Source: Circinella minor (taxonomy: Eukaryota > Mucoromycota > Mucoromycetes > Mucorales > Lichtheimiaceae). Taken from it: a stretch of DNA of 64,000 nt. Location of the stretch: the NCBI GenBank assembly GCA_016758965.1, contig JAEPRB010000172.1:23332-87331 (forward strand), written 5' to 3'. Under the pieces are notes generated by a model. That model had not been told where the DNA came from. It did not search any database and was given only the letters and a program-made list of their open reading frames with translations. Of this stretch, positions 12,103 through 23,234 are shown one piece after another (position 1 is the stretch's first letter; each line of letters opens with the position of its first letter). A program made the position numbers and the translations under genes.

Positions 12103-14184
12103 TTATGGGTATGGATAGAGTGGGTCATTATTATTACCCATCAATGGAAGACCAAAAGCAATGCCTTCTCCATTTTGGTATCCAAAAGAATTATTCGTAT
12201 TACCATAACGTAATGAACCAAGACTTTGATGTTGTCTAATTCCACGTTGACGTCCTCCTTGTTGTGGTTGTTCACGTTGAATTTTACTATGGATTCTTTT
12301 ACCATAAGGTGTACTCCTAATAGATGGTAACAAGGGACGAATATATTCCACGAGCTATAATAATAATAAAGAAGACGGAGAGCAGAGGAAAAGTATTTAA
12401 TATCTCTATTATATAAACAAAACAAGGGGAGGGGGGGGGAAAGTTATAAACACACCTGTACACGTTGGTCTTGATCTGCATATTCTAAACATGTTTGTAC
12501 AACATAATTGGCAAATGAATCACGAAGTAATTTTTCAATATTCGTTTCATTTAATAGTTCAGCTACTAACAATCGACGTGTTTCTGGTTCAGATACTCGA
12601 ATACACTTTTAAATTATTAAATCACAGTAAAAAAAGTCAATACATATTAAATATATATCGTTATTAAAGTGTATCCAAAACTAATTTTACCTTTTCGATA
12701 ACATTTGAACTAAACTTTTGTACACTTAAATCACAAACATGTTCAAGAAAACAACGAACCAAAGTATCTGTATATGTAATATCACCTAAATCCAATACAT
12801 ATTGAACTACATAATTACCAAATGGATCTTGAACAAGTGGTAATGCGTGCCATGTAATTACTTTAACAAGTTGATTCTATAAAAAAAAAAGAGAGAGAGA
12901 GAAAGAGAGAGAAATCATTTAGGCATTATGAATGTAAACATGCTTTATTTTTATCAATAAGAACATGAGCTATAAAGTGAATAAATAAAGTGTTTTTTTT
13001 TTTACCTTTTGACTTTCAGCTGCATAATCAATACATCTTTGAAGAACACAACAACCATGACGATGTGTTGCTACTTGAATACAATTTTCACTTACTGCAT
13101 CATAAATGAATTGTTTATGTTCAGCTGATAATCGATGAAGACATTTTTGAATCACATGGTTACCATTCAAATCTTTAATCAAAGTAACTACATTTGGATT
13201 TAATGCGACTGTCACTGCATGAATCTATATAAATAAATAAAAAAAAAAAAAAGATAATGTTTTAAAAAACCATGTTTTTTTTTTTGGGAGGGGAGGGTTC
13301 TCTCTTTTACTAATATATATTACCTGTTGAGGTGTAGATAAAAATTCAATAAATCGTTGAACTGCTCTTGTTCCATGCATATTCAATGAAATTTTAAGTA
13401 AATCAGGTGCAACTGTATCCACTAAAATATCTCGTTGACTATCATCACAATGTTCAATGAGTTTTTGACATAAATAATTACCAAAGGGTTCTACATGTAT
13501 ATATACCAAATAAAATGATTATTATTGATCAACTACGTATCACCTCTTTTTAAATGAATGAACTCTTTTTTTTTTTTTTTTTTTTTTTACCTGTCATTAA
13601 TTCCACAAAATGAGGTTGAACTTCTTCAAAAATGAAATGAATTTGTTGTCGATCCAATTCTTCCAATTTCTTTTGTAAAAATCGACATCCATTTTGATCT
13701 TTACATAATTCATAAATTTTTCCTAGAAAATCTTCTAATTTTGCTCCTGTAAATCGATTTTGTTCTTCAGAAGATGGAATACTACTACTTGAGGATGATG
13801 TAGCTGGACTACCACGACGACTTAATCCTTTTCCTGTCGTTGTTGTCGATGTGGCTGTCGTTGTTGTACTATTATTACTTGACATATTATTATTTATAAC
13901 TCCTTGTTGTTGTTGTTGATGATGATGTGTAGCCGTAGCCATAGCAGCAGCATTGGAAGTATTGGAAGCTGTTGAATCCAATCTACCTGACTGTTGTTGT
14001 TGTTGATATGGATGAGAAGGTATCAAATTGTTATTTCCTGATAATGATTTAAATTGAGAAGAAGGAGAAGCAAGATTATGTAACATGGAATATGGGTGAT
14101 AAATAGATGAAGGATGATAAAAAGGTAATGTTGGCATGCCTCCTGATGTTGAAAGTTGAGGTGAATTAGGTGGTAATGGATCCA

Positions 14185-14223
<39 letters not shown>

Positions 14224-15833
14224 CTAATAATGAATGATGATGTGCATAAGGACATTGTTCTTCAAGCATACAAAATCCAAATTGATGATATTGTGGACAT
14301 GGAACACCTGATACATCTTCATTTGTATTAGCAGCAGCAGCAGCAAGTAAAGCATCATGCATTGTACCTTGAGAATAATGTTGATTAGGTACAGTTGGAT
14401 GTTGTTGTTGTTGTTGTTGTTGATAATAAGAACGTAATGCAGCACCATGTAAATCAGAATAAGATTGAGAAGCAGTTAATCGACTTGAATTATTTTTATA
14501 TTTCATATTATTATTATGATTATGATTATGTTGTTGTAAATAAGGTTGTCTTTGTTCTCCTGATCCTCCTGGAGAAGAAGAAGTAGTAGTAGGTGGCCAA
14601 CAACCATAAGAAAATCTTCTAGGTGGACCATAAAAAGCAGCTTGAGCACGTGGATTAGGGAGTGGAGAATCTTCAAAGGGTGCAACATCTGGATTTTCTA
14701 AATATTGTGCCCACGATTTACTCCTCAAAGATTCAACACTTTTATTTTGTCGAGCAGAATTACGACGAAGGGATGATGCTAAATCAAGTGCTGAAGAAGA
14801 TGGAAACTAAGTAAAATAACCCCGATCCATATATGTTAAATTTTAGTTACATTATTATTATGATTATGATTAAATAAATAGAAAAAAAGAAAATGATTAT
14901 CATTTTTTTTTTTTTTTACCAATCCATTATAATTTGTAGTAGTAGTAGTAGTATTAGTAGTACTATTACTTGTAGTAGAAGAATTATCATTATTATCTTT
15001 ATTTAAAAGAGGAGATGATAATTTTTCGGTGGAACCGGCATATCTATTACGAAAATAAGGATCATTTCGAGGAGTTGTTGGAAACATATCTGTGTAATTT
15101 TTATGCATAAAAGAATTTTTTTTTTTTGTGTTGGGTAAATTATTATTTAATAATATCATATGGGATTACACATACACTCCTTTTATAACCAATTAGAAAA
15201 ATGAAAGATATATATATTTTTTTTACCATTGGATTGATGAGATTCACCATCAAAAAGAAGATTCTTTGAAAGTAAATTTTGAATACTTTTTGAATTAGCT
15301 GTACTAGTAGTAGTATTATTATTATTATTACTATTATTACTTGTTCTTGTTGTTGTTGTTGTTGAAGAAGAAGTTAGTTTTTGATAATGAACGGATCCAA
15401 CATCGACACTCATGGATCTATGAGAAGCTGTTTTAAGCATATCTTCAGAAAGTTTTGAACCTGGTGATGAATTTCTAAATAAATAAAAAGTTATTATTTT
15501 ATTTGTATAAATAATACAAATAAATCCCAAATATTCAGTTTTATTTACACGTCAAAAAAAAAAAAAAAAAAATATGAAAACGAACCTTCTTTGATCTTCA
15601 GTTTTTAATTTTTCAAATACTGAACAAAGACCTGATTCTTCTTCTTCATTAATATTATTATTAGATGATTGTGACATTGTATCTGATTGTAAAGAAGGTG
15701 AAGGACGACGATGTATTTCATGAAGTGGATGAATGGTTCCTCCACTACCACTATTGTTGTTATACAAATTATTACTAGAATCAAACAAAGTGGAAGTGGA
15801 TGTTCTTGAGTGTTGTTTTTCAGTTGAATCCAT
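12103..15833 (-). CDS. Pumilio-family (PUF) RNA-binding protein with CCCH zinc finger
   Basis: Post-transcriptional regulator that binds 3' UTRs, usually UGUA-containing. The 951-residue product comes from nine in-frame exons (complement): 15586-15833, 15227-15474, 14920-15089, 13591-14806, 13324-13490, 13006-13224, 12691-12876, 12456-12605, 12103-12354. The N-terminal 560 residues are low complexity (Asn, Gln, Ser, Thr, His runs). They enclose a CCCH finger, C392-x8-C401-x5-C407-x3-H411. Eight PUF repeats follow, about 570-895, with base-contacting triplets visible: CRFLQ, NYLCQ, TRAVQ, NHVIQ, CCVLQ, NYVVQ, SNVIE, NYVVQ. This is close to the canonical Pumilio code, so a UGUANAUA-like target is expected (inference). 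Exon 4 holds most of the disordered region. The exon 3 acceptor is the weakest junction. A long AT-rich leader region lies upstream. Confidence 0.94.
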
Positions 15834-15982
15834 AAAATAATAATAATAATAAAAAAAAATCAAAAACTATAAATATAAATGATATTACACACAAAAAAAA
15901 AATATATAATAATAAAAAAAAAAAAATTAAAACGAAAAAGAAAGAGAATTATTTAGGGCTGAAAAGAAAATTAGGAACAAGG

Positions 15983-16014
<32 letters not shown>

Positions 16015-17197
16015 AGCAATAAATAAAAAAAAATAGGGGTTGAGGGAGAAAGAAAAAGATGAAAGATGTTTAAAATATCCAAAGTGGGGGTTTTAAAGAC
16101 GTAACCTCCTCCCCCCCAATACTCAAAAAAAAAAAAAAAAGAATTTCTTATAGGATCGACAATGTTTTCTTAAAAAAAATAAAAATAAAATGGCAGTATT
16201 GTGAAATAGGATTCTTATGTACATAAATATAATAAAAATGTTGCTCCTGCAGGGAAAAAGGGGGAATAAAATGTAGATATTAGAAAAATTTGGTAACAAT
16301 CCCCAATATATAAAAGTTAGAAAGGGGAAAGTTTTTTTTTTTTTTTTTCTAAACCCCTCTCTCTTGACGCCTTACCATGAGTAATACTTTATAGTTGTTA
16401 GTATTTTATAATTAAAGTGATATAATATTATATATATATCAATGTAAGTAGAATGAATACATAAGGATTAAAAAATATGAACAAAAGGGAATACTTTTTT
16501 TCTGTAAATAAATTTATATGGCCCGTGCCTATTCTTTTCGTATATACGTGCGCATGTTTCTCACATACGTACATAACTCTATAATAAATCATTTTGAAAT
16601 AATAATAATAATAAATAAAACACGTTCATAATCATATGAAGCCATCAAAGAAAAACTCCTAAGAAGAAAAAAAAAACCTTATTAAAGTACTTACAACCCC
16701 TTCCCTATTTATATGTATTATACAATAACCCCTACTTATTAATGTGATAAAAAACGAATTGGATTATATGACTTGACACATACACATACACACAAAACTC
16801 AATCAACGTGTTTAATCTCTTGTGAAACGTGATTTTTTTTTCTTTTTCTTTAATCATCATTATACTTATAACAGGAGAATAAAATTAAGGGAGTAAATAT
16901 ATATATATATATTATTCTCCTTCTCTTCATTCAATATATATCTTTTCTCCTTACAAGTTTAAGTAGGGGCCTTTTTATTCTTTCAAACATTTTCATATTC
17001 ATCCCTCACTGTGATAGATGATGCATTTAATACGTAATAAAATAACTACAATGATAAAAAAAGAAAAAACAACATATTTCTATCCTATTTCTTGTAAAAA
17101 AATAAAGCAAGGAGAGGGGTTGAAATTCTTTTCTCCCTTTTTTCTTTTTCTTTTTAGACTACGTACGTAATATCATATATAATTCTAGAGAACAACA

Positions 17198-17244
<47 letters not shown>

Positions 17245-18222
17245 TGAATGAATGAATGAACAATGATCATGTCAAAAGTGTAAATATTTAAATCAAGGGG
17301 AGTTAACTATATTTTTTAGTATCTTAAAAAAAAAAAGAGTATAAAAATGCTATATAAAATTATACCCTTTTTTTTTTTCTTTCATATGTCCTCATTGATT
17401 TACTTGGATTATAATAATAGATATAGAACTTTCTATGTATCTCTTTTACGTAATACATACGTAGGGAAGATAAATGTGGAGATAAAAATGGACAAAGATA
17501 TTTTTCGAGGTGATACAGATGATATATAAATAATTAAAAAAAAAAAAAGTTTACTGTTTTATAAATTGAAACCAATTTTTTTTTATTTATTTTGTATGCT
17601 TATAAAAAAAAAATACTATTGGAGAAAAGTTCATATAATGATTGTATTAAACTTGACAATACAACGAAAAAGATATTTTTGGGAAGGGGCAAAAAAAAAA
17701 AAATTGAATTTTATGCTTGCATAAAAAAACCCATATATGGAAGGAGCTGGGAATTTTGGGATTAAGCCTAAAAAAAAAAAAAAAAAAGATGAAAAGTAAG
17801 GATTAATTTTGTAATAATGAAATAGGTTAAACAACATTATCTTTTTTTTTTATTACGTACCATAAAAGAAAAAGAAAAGAAAAATAGAGTGGCTTCTTCT
17901 ATATGTATATGGGATTTTTGTATGCAAAATTCGACTTTTGCCACACATGGTTGACTATTCTCGGGAAGAGACACGGCGGTGTTGATAATGTATTAGGGCT
18001 GGCAATGTCTTGATAAGAATATGTGTGTAAGGACGTTTGGGTATATAACGATCCAGCCTTTGCTAAGGATTCTATTCTTTTAATGGATTCGTTATTTTCG
18101 TCTCCGTCGTATTCTTCAATAATCCTTTTGAATTATCTATTTGTTACTGTGTTTGTTTTGAACACAGTATCAACAATTGACTTAATATTTTTTTGCACAC
18201 TCCCGCTTTTTGTACACCGTTT
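15834..18222. other. AT-rich region upstream of the PUF gene
   Basis: No gene is supported in this 2.4 kb. It is dominated by A/T homopolymers (for example about 29 A at 15983-16011) and microsatellites: a CA tract running into TA repeats at about 17200-17240, followed by four or five GAAT units. It presumably includes the PUF promoter and 5' UTR. Its last part (18190-18222) contains TTTTTGCACAC motifs of the CAGT-end MITE family, just outside the right repeat arm. Confidence 0.5.
17197..17261. repeat. Compound microsatellite (CA)n(TA)n(TGAA)n
   Basis: A run of CA dinucleotides passes directly into about 12 TA repeats and then into tandem TGAA tetranucleotides. It is simple sequence in the upstream region of the PUF gene. 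Confidence 0.9.
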
Positions 18223-21200
18223 GGCCAAAATCCCACATGGTGTTTTTACTCTAACATCATCACTGAGTTGGATCATCCTTGTATCTTCAACCTAATAGTG
18301 AACACTTTTGCTTCATAAGAACATATCCAAATGCAAGCAATTATGGAGGAAAGTGCTGAACATTGTTATTATTAGAATTATCGCTATGGTTGTTATGATT
18401 ATCAGTATCATTTGTTACTAACATCATCATCGTCATCGTCAAAATACTGTTTCACAGTACCAGGCGTCATAATAAAACACTCCTTAGCCCAAAAGTCGCT
18501 AGACAGTTTTTTTTTTTTTCAAGAAAGTATCTTGTGTACGTATCAATGAACTTTTTGCAAAGTTCAACACGAGTTTCTTCCTTTATAGATATGATGAAAC
18601 CCACTGGTTCTTGACGATAATCATCGTAAATATGATGACAGTATTTATTTATGCGGTGCATAAATGCCTTGTTGACAATATTTTGAACCGCGGTAAAGAC
18701 TCGGTGATGTTTCGATAGGGAACGAATAGACAGCGTCTGCACGTTTTCCATCAATCCACTCACAGTCTTTCGCCATGTACTTGTCTACTGCACGGTTTCC
18801 TATTTGAAATTAAAAGTATTTATTAATAAAAACATTTTTGAGTACGTCAAAAATTATATTATATAACACATTACATACCCCACAACAGGTGGTGGTTAAT
18901 ACTTTAATTTACGGCTGTAAAGTGGGTAAATACCGGATCCCATCCAATCTCTGGAGTCACGTTTCATCTGGCGCGGTGAGTACTACGTAGGATGAAACGT
19001 ATTGTTCTTTCAACATGGTTCTTTGACATCAGATCCGAACCAGGACAATGTTCAGGAAAGATAATGAAATCGAACATGGTATAATCTAATTGAGTGATTA
19101 TATTAGTTAAAATTTCAAAACGGTTTTTTATGTATAAGAACACTTTTCTTTTTTTACCTGTCAAAACGGACAGTGTATGAATAACGCTAAAAAAACGTTC
19201 ACTATTCCAATAAATTAAAATGTAAAATTTAGCATTGTTGTGTTATCAAAAAAAAATCGCAGCAAAATCATTTTTAAATACTTGCATTGAATTGTTCAAT
19301 CTTCACTCATAGAGAGAGAACGTGAGTAGTAGGGTTTAGACCGTCAAATGAGACACGTTAGTTTTTATTCTACTGATGGATTGATATCTCAACAGTAATT
19401 CAAGTCAGTACGAAAGAGAACTCTTCATTTTCAGATAATTGTGATATAGACGGCTGGTTATAAGGCTAATGACACCATACTATCATCTGCTGAATAATGG
19501 CTACTGAATACGTCTTCAAGTCTCAGAATCCATGACCGGATTCGATATCCTAATATGTGTCAACGTACTATAGATGAATATAAATAAAAAATCCTTTGAT
19601 TGATTAATTTCGATAATTTCACCAAAATACGTTTGATATACTTTTTTTTTTCCTTGCCCGCAAGAAATCGTAAAACTCTTTATTGTGGTTTTTTTTACTC
19701 TACCTGGTCGATTTTCACCAAGATGTAAAAGTCGATATCGATGTCCAAAATATCAGTGATTTCTTTCCAAAGTGTAGCTTATGTGGGTGATTCAATAGTT
19801 GATAAAAATCTTGGGTCGGTAAAACAAGAGTTTTTTCTTTCTTTTTTGATTACAAAGGAACTTGTTTCGTTTTCGTTGTAGAATTTTTTTTTCATGCCAA
19901 AAAAAAAAGTCCTCAGATATATGACTTAGTATTGTTTATAATAAACTTGATCCTGAGTTGTTTGATCACTTGTCATTACGTTTTGTTGAAGTCAAAGAAA
20001 AATCAAAGCTTGTAGCCGTTAGGAAAAAAGAAAAGTAAAAAATAACAGGGGACCCCTTTTATAACTTTTTTTTTATTCTCGTGACCCTTTCCATTTGTAA
20101 TTCCTCTAATTGGTTCACTTTAAATTGAAGCATAGCGTAGATGACATGGTGACAAAGTAAAAGTATCAAGTGAATCATGGTTTTGAAAATAAATATAAAG
20201 GATACAATTTGTCATGTTGATCAATTATTTTATATATCAGTTGTTTCACAGCATAAACTCCGAGAAAGCACGGACCTGTTTGTACTCACCATACGTTTTT
20301 TTTTTTTGTGGTTATTTTGAAACACAGGATTTTAGATCCATGTCGCGAATACGTAAAATTTGTAAATGTGTTAAAAAATAGTAAAGAATGTCATTCGAGT
20401 ATAGGAGCATTTAATTGTGTTTATGTTTATCATAGTTGGAAATCATCAGCCACTAAAGTTAGGTTATATCGAAAAGCTTTATAATTGAAATATGACGTTT
20501 TCCCCCTCCTTTTTTTTTCTTTGTCCATGAATAAGTAGACGTATAATTATTATTGTTTGGTATGGATGATGATTTGTTTTCATTAGTAGAAAAAAAAAAG
20601 TGGAAAGTACGTACGTAATATTGATTCAGTACGTAACAATTTATATGATACGTAGTCTATAAATAAAAGAAGACAGGAGATTACGAGAATTTTTATTTAT
20701 TTCTTCATAAACCAACTCCCCAACGATTTTTCTCGTTTTTTGCAAAGACGGTGTCGCAAGCTTAAAATTGTATAAAGAAAAAAAAAAAGTGAATGGTCTT
20801 ATATATTGAAGGAAAGAGAAAGTATATATATACACCACGTACGTACGTAGCACATATAAAGAAAAACCAGTTCCCGATTTATGCTAAACTGTATATTATT
20901 AATAACAGGTTACACCAAGTATGGCGTATCATGGGTCATCTTCTTGGAAAAAACGGGTTTACCTGGGCACTTGATGATGAGTTGAGTCTATTAATATGGT
21001 TCATTTATATAATTATAAAATTTAATCAACATAATAAGTATATCAATATAACACGACCTGCATAATAGTTATACATACATATTAAGAATATAGAGCTAAG
21101 AAAAAAAAATTAGTCAAGCATGTAGGTATTATGACTCCCACGAATTTTATTGGTTCCATTTAGTATACGTATAAACGTAACACTATCTTTAGTTATATAT

Positions 21201-21304
21201 TTATTATAGTAGTACAATAATACTTCATTATAATAAAACGTCATTCAGGGGGGGGGGATGGAAAGAGGAGAGTGTAGAGTTACTAGATTACGTAATTTAA
21301 CATG
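18223..21304 (-). repeat. Right arm of the large inverted repeat
   Basis: This is the reverse complement of 920-4182, ending outward at CATG (21301-21304) and inward at GGCC (18223-18226). It lacks the MITE present in the left arm. It contains a longer T-run at about 18508-18519 that alters the C-terminus of the small ORF, and scattered substitutions. The inner end runs into sequence resembling the CAGT-end MITE family (TGTGCAAAAA and TGTACAAAAAGCGGG on the minus strand). The left arm diverges within the same motif, so the inner boundary may lie inside an old MITE copy. Confidence 0.9.
18467..18772 (-). CDS. Right-arm copy of the unrecognised short ORF
   Basis: This is the duplicate of the reading frame at 3610-3909. 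It differs by one residue near the middle (K to A change at NKE/NKA) and by a poly-T-driven extension at the C-terminus (KKKN instead of KTA). Conservation of the frame in both arms mostly reflects recent duplication and is not proof of function. Confidence 0.3.
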   Translation of the reverse strand, partial: RKTVSGLMENVQTLSIRSLSKHHRVFTAVQNIVNKAFMHRINKYCHHIYDDYRQEPVGFIISIKEETRVELCKKFIDTYTRYFLEKKKNCLATFGLRSVLL

Positions 21305-21411
21305 ATTGGTAACATATAAGAAATTTGTTTGTTATATTATAAAATGCTTAAGAGAAATGAATAGGATTGGTTATTAAAAGTATGATTCTTGTTACGTATT
21401 TGATAAATCAA

Positions 21412-21672
21412 TCAAGTTTGTTTTGTTATTTTAATAATACGACGCCATTGAGAAAGATTATTTATTTCACGTTCAATTACTTGATGACATACTTTTGCTT
21501 ATTTTTAATATGATTTCCTTTTTTAGTTAAAACAAATGATTATAATAACTTATTTTATGCGTCTCACCCTTTTTATATAATATTTACCCCGCAATAAAAT
21601 TATTTGATCCATTAAATATTGACATAAATAATCAAGTTCTTGAATATCTAATATAGGTTGAATTCTATCCAT
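21412..21672 (-). CDS. Possible small two-exon protein, unrecognised
   Basis: Two exons (complement 21588-21672 and 21412-21497) join through a 90-nt intron with a GTAAAT donor, a TAACTAA-like branch point and an AAG acceptor. The result is an uninterrupted 56-residue frame from ATG to TGA. The product is mostly charged/hydrophobic helix (MDRIQPILDIQELDYL..., ending RRIIKITKQT) with no signal peptide. I do not recognise the family. It is divergent from the NDUFA4-like gene with about 270 bp between start codons, which would make a shared promoter. Its 3' end lies about 110 bp from the right inverted-repeat arm. The splice model could be coincidence because the exons are short. Confidence 0.4.
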
Positions 21673-21945
21673 ATTTCAGTTGTTGATAGGAATTTAGGAA
21701 TGAAAGAAGAGCTTTGTTTTGTTTTAGTGTGTGAGAAAGAGAGAAAAAAAAAGGAATAAATAATTTTTTTTTTCCCATAAGCAAAAAAAAAAAAAAACTA
21801 CTCTTTAAAAAGTACACACATGACATTTGCATCAATATAAATACAAATAAAAAAAGGGGGGGGGGAACCCAGTTTGTTTTTATATACTTTTCTTTTTCAT
21901 ATAATTCATATTTCCACCCCACTCTCTCTTCTATTAAAAAAAACG

Positions 21946-22434
21946 ATGGTCGTATCTCTTGTAAAAGCTAATCCTGCTTTGGCTCCTTTGTTTCTTTTTG
22001 CTGGTGCAGGTTGTTTTGCTGCTGTCTCGTAAGTTATATATTATATATAATAATTATGTATCATTTTCATTATTAATTTTTTTTTATTTATATATATTTT
22101 ATAGATATCCTCGTAAGTTTTAAAGAAAAATAACTACGTATTCTATCTATATATAAGAAAAAAAAAAGGGTAAAAACTAATGAATAATAATATTAAATAC
22201 GTAGTTTACTTGTTGAAAACTCATCCTGAAATCTTGGTTGACCGTAAAAACAATCCTACACCATGGAATCGTGTACAACAACATCAAAACATCAAGGTAT
22301 ATTTTCCATTCATTGAATTACGTATTAAAAATATGGGAAACATGAACTTATTCTCATATTATATTATATAGTTTATCAATGCTAAACCTGAATTTTATGA
22401 AGCAAGAAAGAATTTACAACGTCCAGCTTATTAA
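21946..22434 (+). CDS. NDUFA4/MLRQ-like respiratory-chain subunit
   Basis: A small inner-membrane protein of the NDUFA4 (MLRQ) family, which associates with cytochrome c oxidase and was formerly assigned to complex I. The 81-residue product has the same length as the animal protein. Four exons keep frame: 21946-22028, 22105-22112, 22205-22296, 22372-22434. The second exon is only 8 nt. The protein has a hydrophobic segment at about 10-34 (PALAPLFLFAGAGCFAAVS) and the diagnostic downstream motif HPEILVDRKNNPTPWNR, corresponding to the NPD...WDRNNPEPWN region of the family. The micro-exon supplies the YP-L junction, and without it the frame is lost. Confidence 0.9.
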
Positions 22435-22940
22435 ATTTTAAATATACACACTACTTACGTATATAAATATATATCACTCCTTTTTTTTTATATCATTTTA
22501 TATCATATTATGATAAAATAAAACTTGTATATGCTTTTTTATAAAAACATTCGGAAACTTATTTAAAAAATCTGTTTGTGTGTGTGTGTGTATGTATGTA
22601 AATAATGGGTAGAATAATGATAGTGATGACGAATACTTATTTGTTTTGATACGTAAGAAAATACACGTATCTTATTGATATGACAAAAAATTTATTGTAA
22701 AACAGTGTGAAAACAAAAAAAGGATCAATAGTTAAAAACAAAGTACCTTAATAAATCAGTTTGGGACATGCTGCGTGTGAGGATTCGGAGCCTCATACAA
22801 CATACTTTGATTATACCTATCTTCTCTTTTATCACCTTTCTCCTTTCCCTTCTTTTCACCCACATAGAATTCATTGCTTATAATTTGTTTTATTCTACCT
22901 GTTCAACCATTGTTACATACTAGTTCAATGACCATCCATA
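22435..22940. other. Intergenic, nothing recognised
   Basis: AT-rich 3' flank of the NDUFA4-like gene, with an AATAAA-like signal near 22520 and a short GT-repeat near 22577-22591. No gene is seen. Confidence 0.4.
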
Positions 22941-22959
22941 AATTCACCACAAAAATTGT

Positions 22960-23200
22960 GAATCTTAAAAAAAAAAAAAAAAAAAAAGTAAATGTGCCTG
23001 CTCCATTTCGAAGTTACAAAGGTATTAATTAATGAAACCATACATTTTCTTATACAAAGGTTATTAATTTCAATTGTTGTTCTTTTGTTCTTTAACTAGA
23101 GTTACAGGAGTTATTATCCATTCCAGCGTTTCGTGTTTTCAATCATTTGTAATTGAAAACACCAAAAGGAAATAGTATGTGGTCAAGTGGGGCACACTGC

Positions 23201-23234
<34 letters not shown>

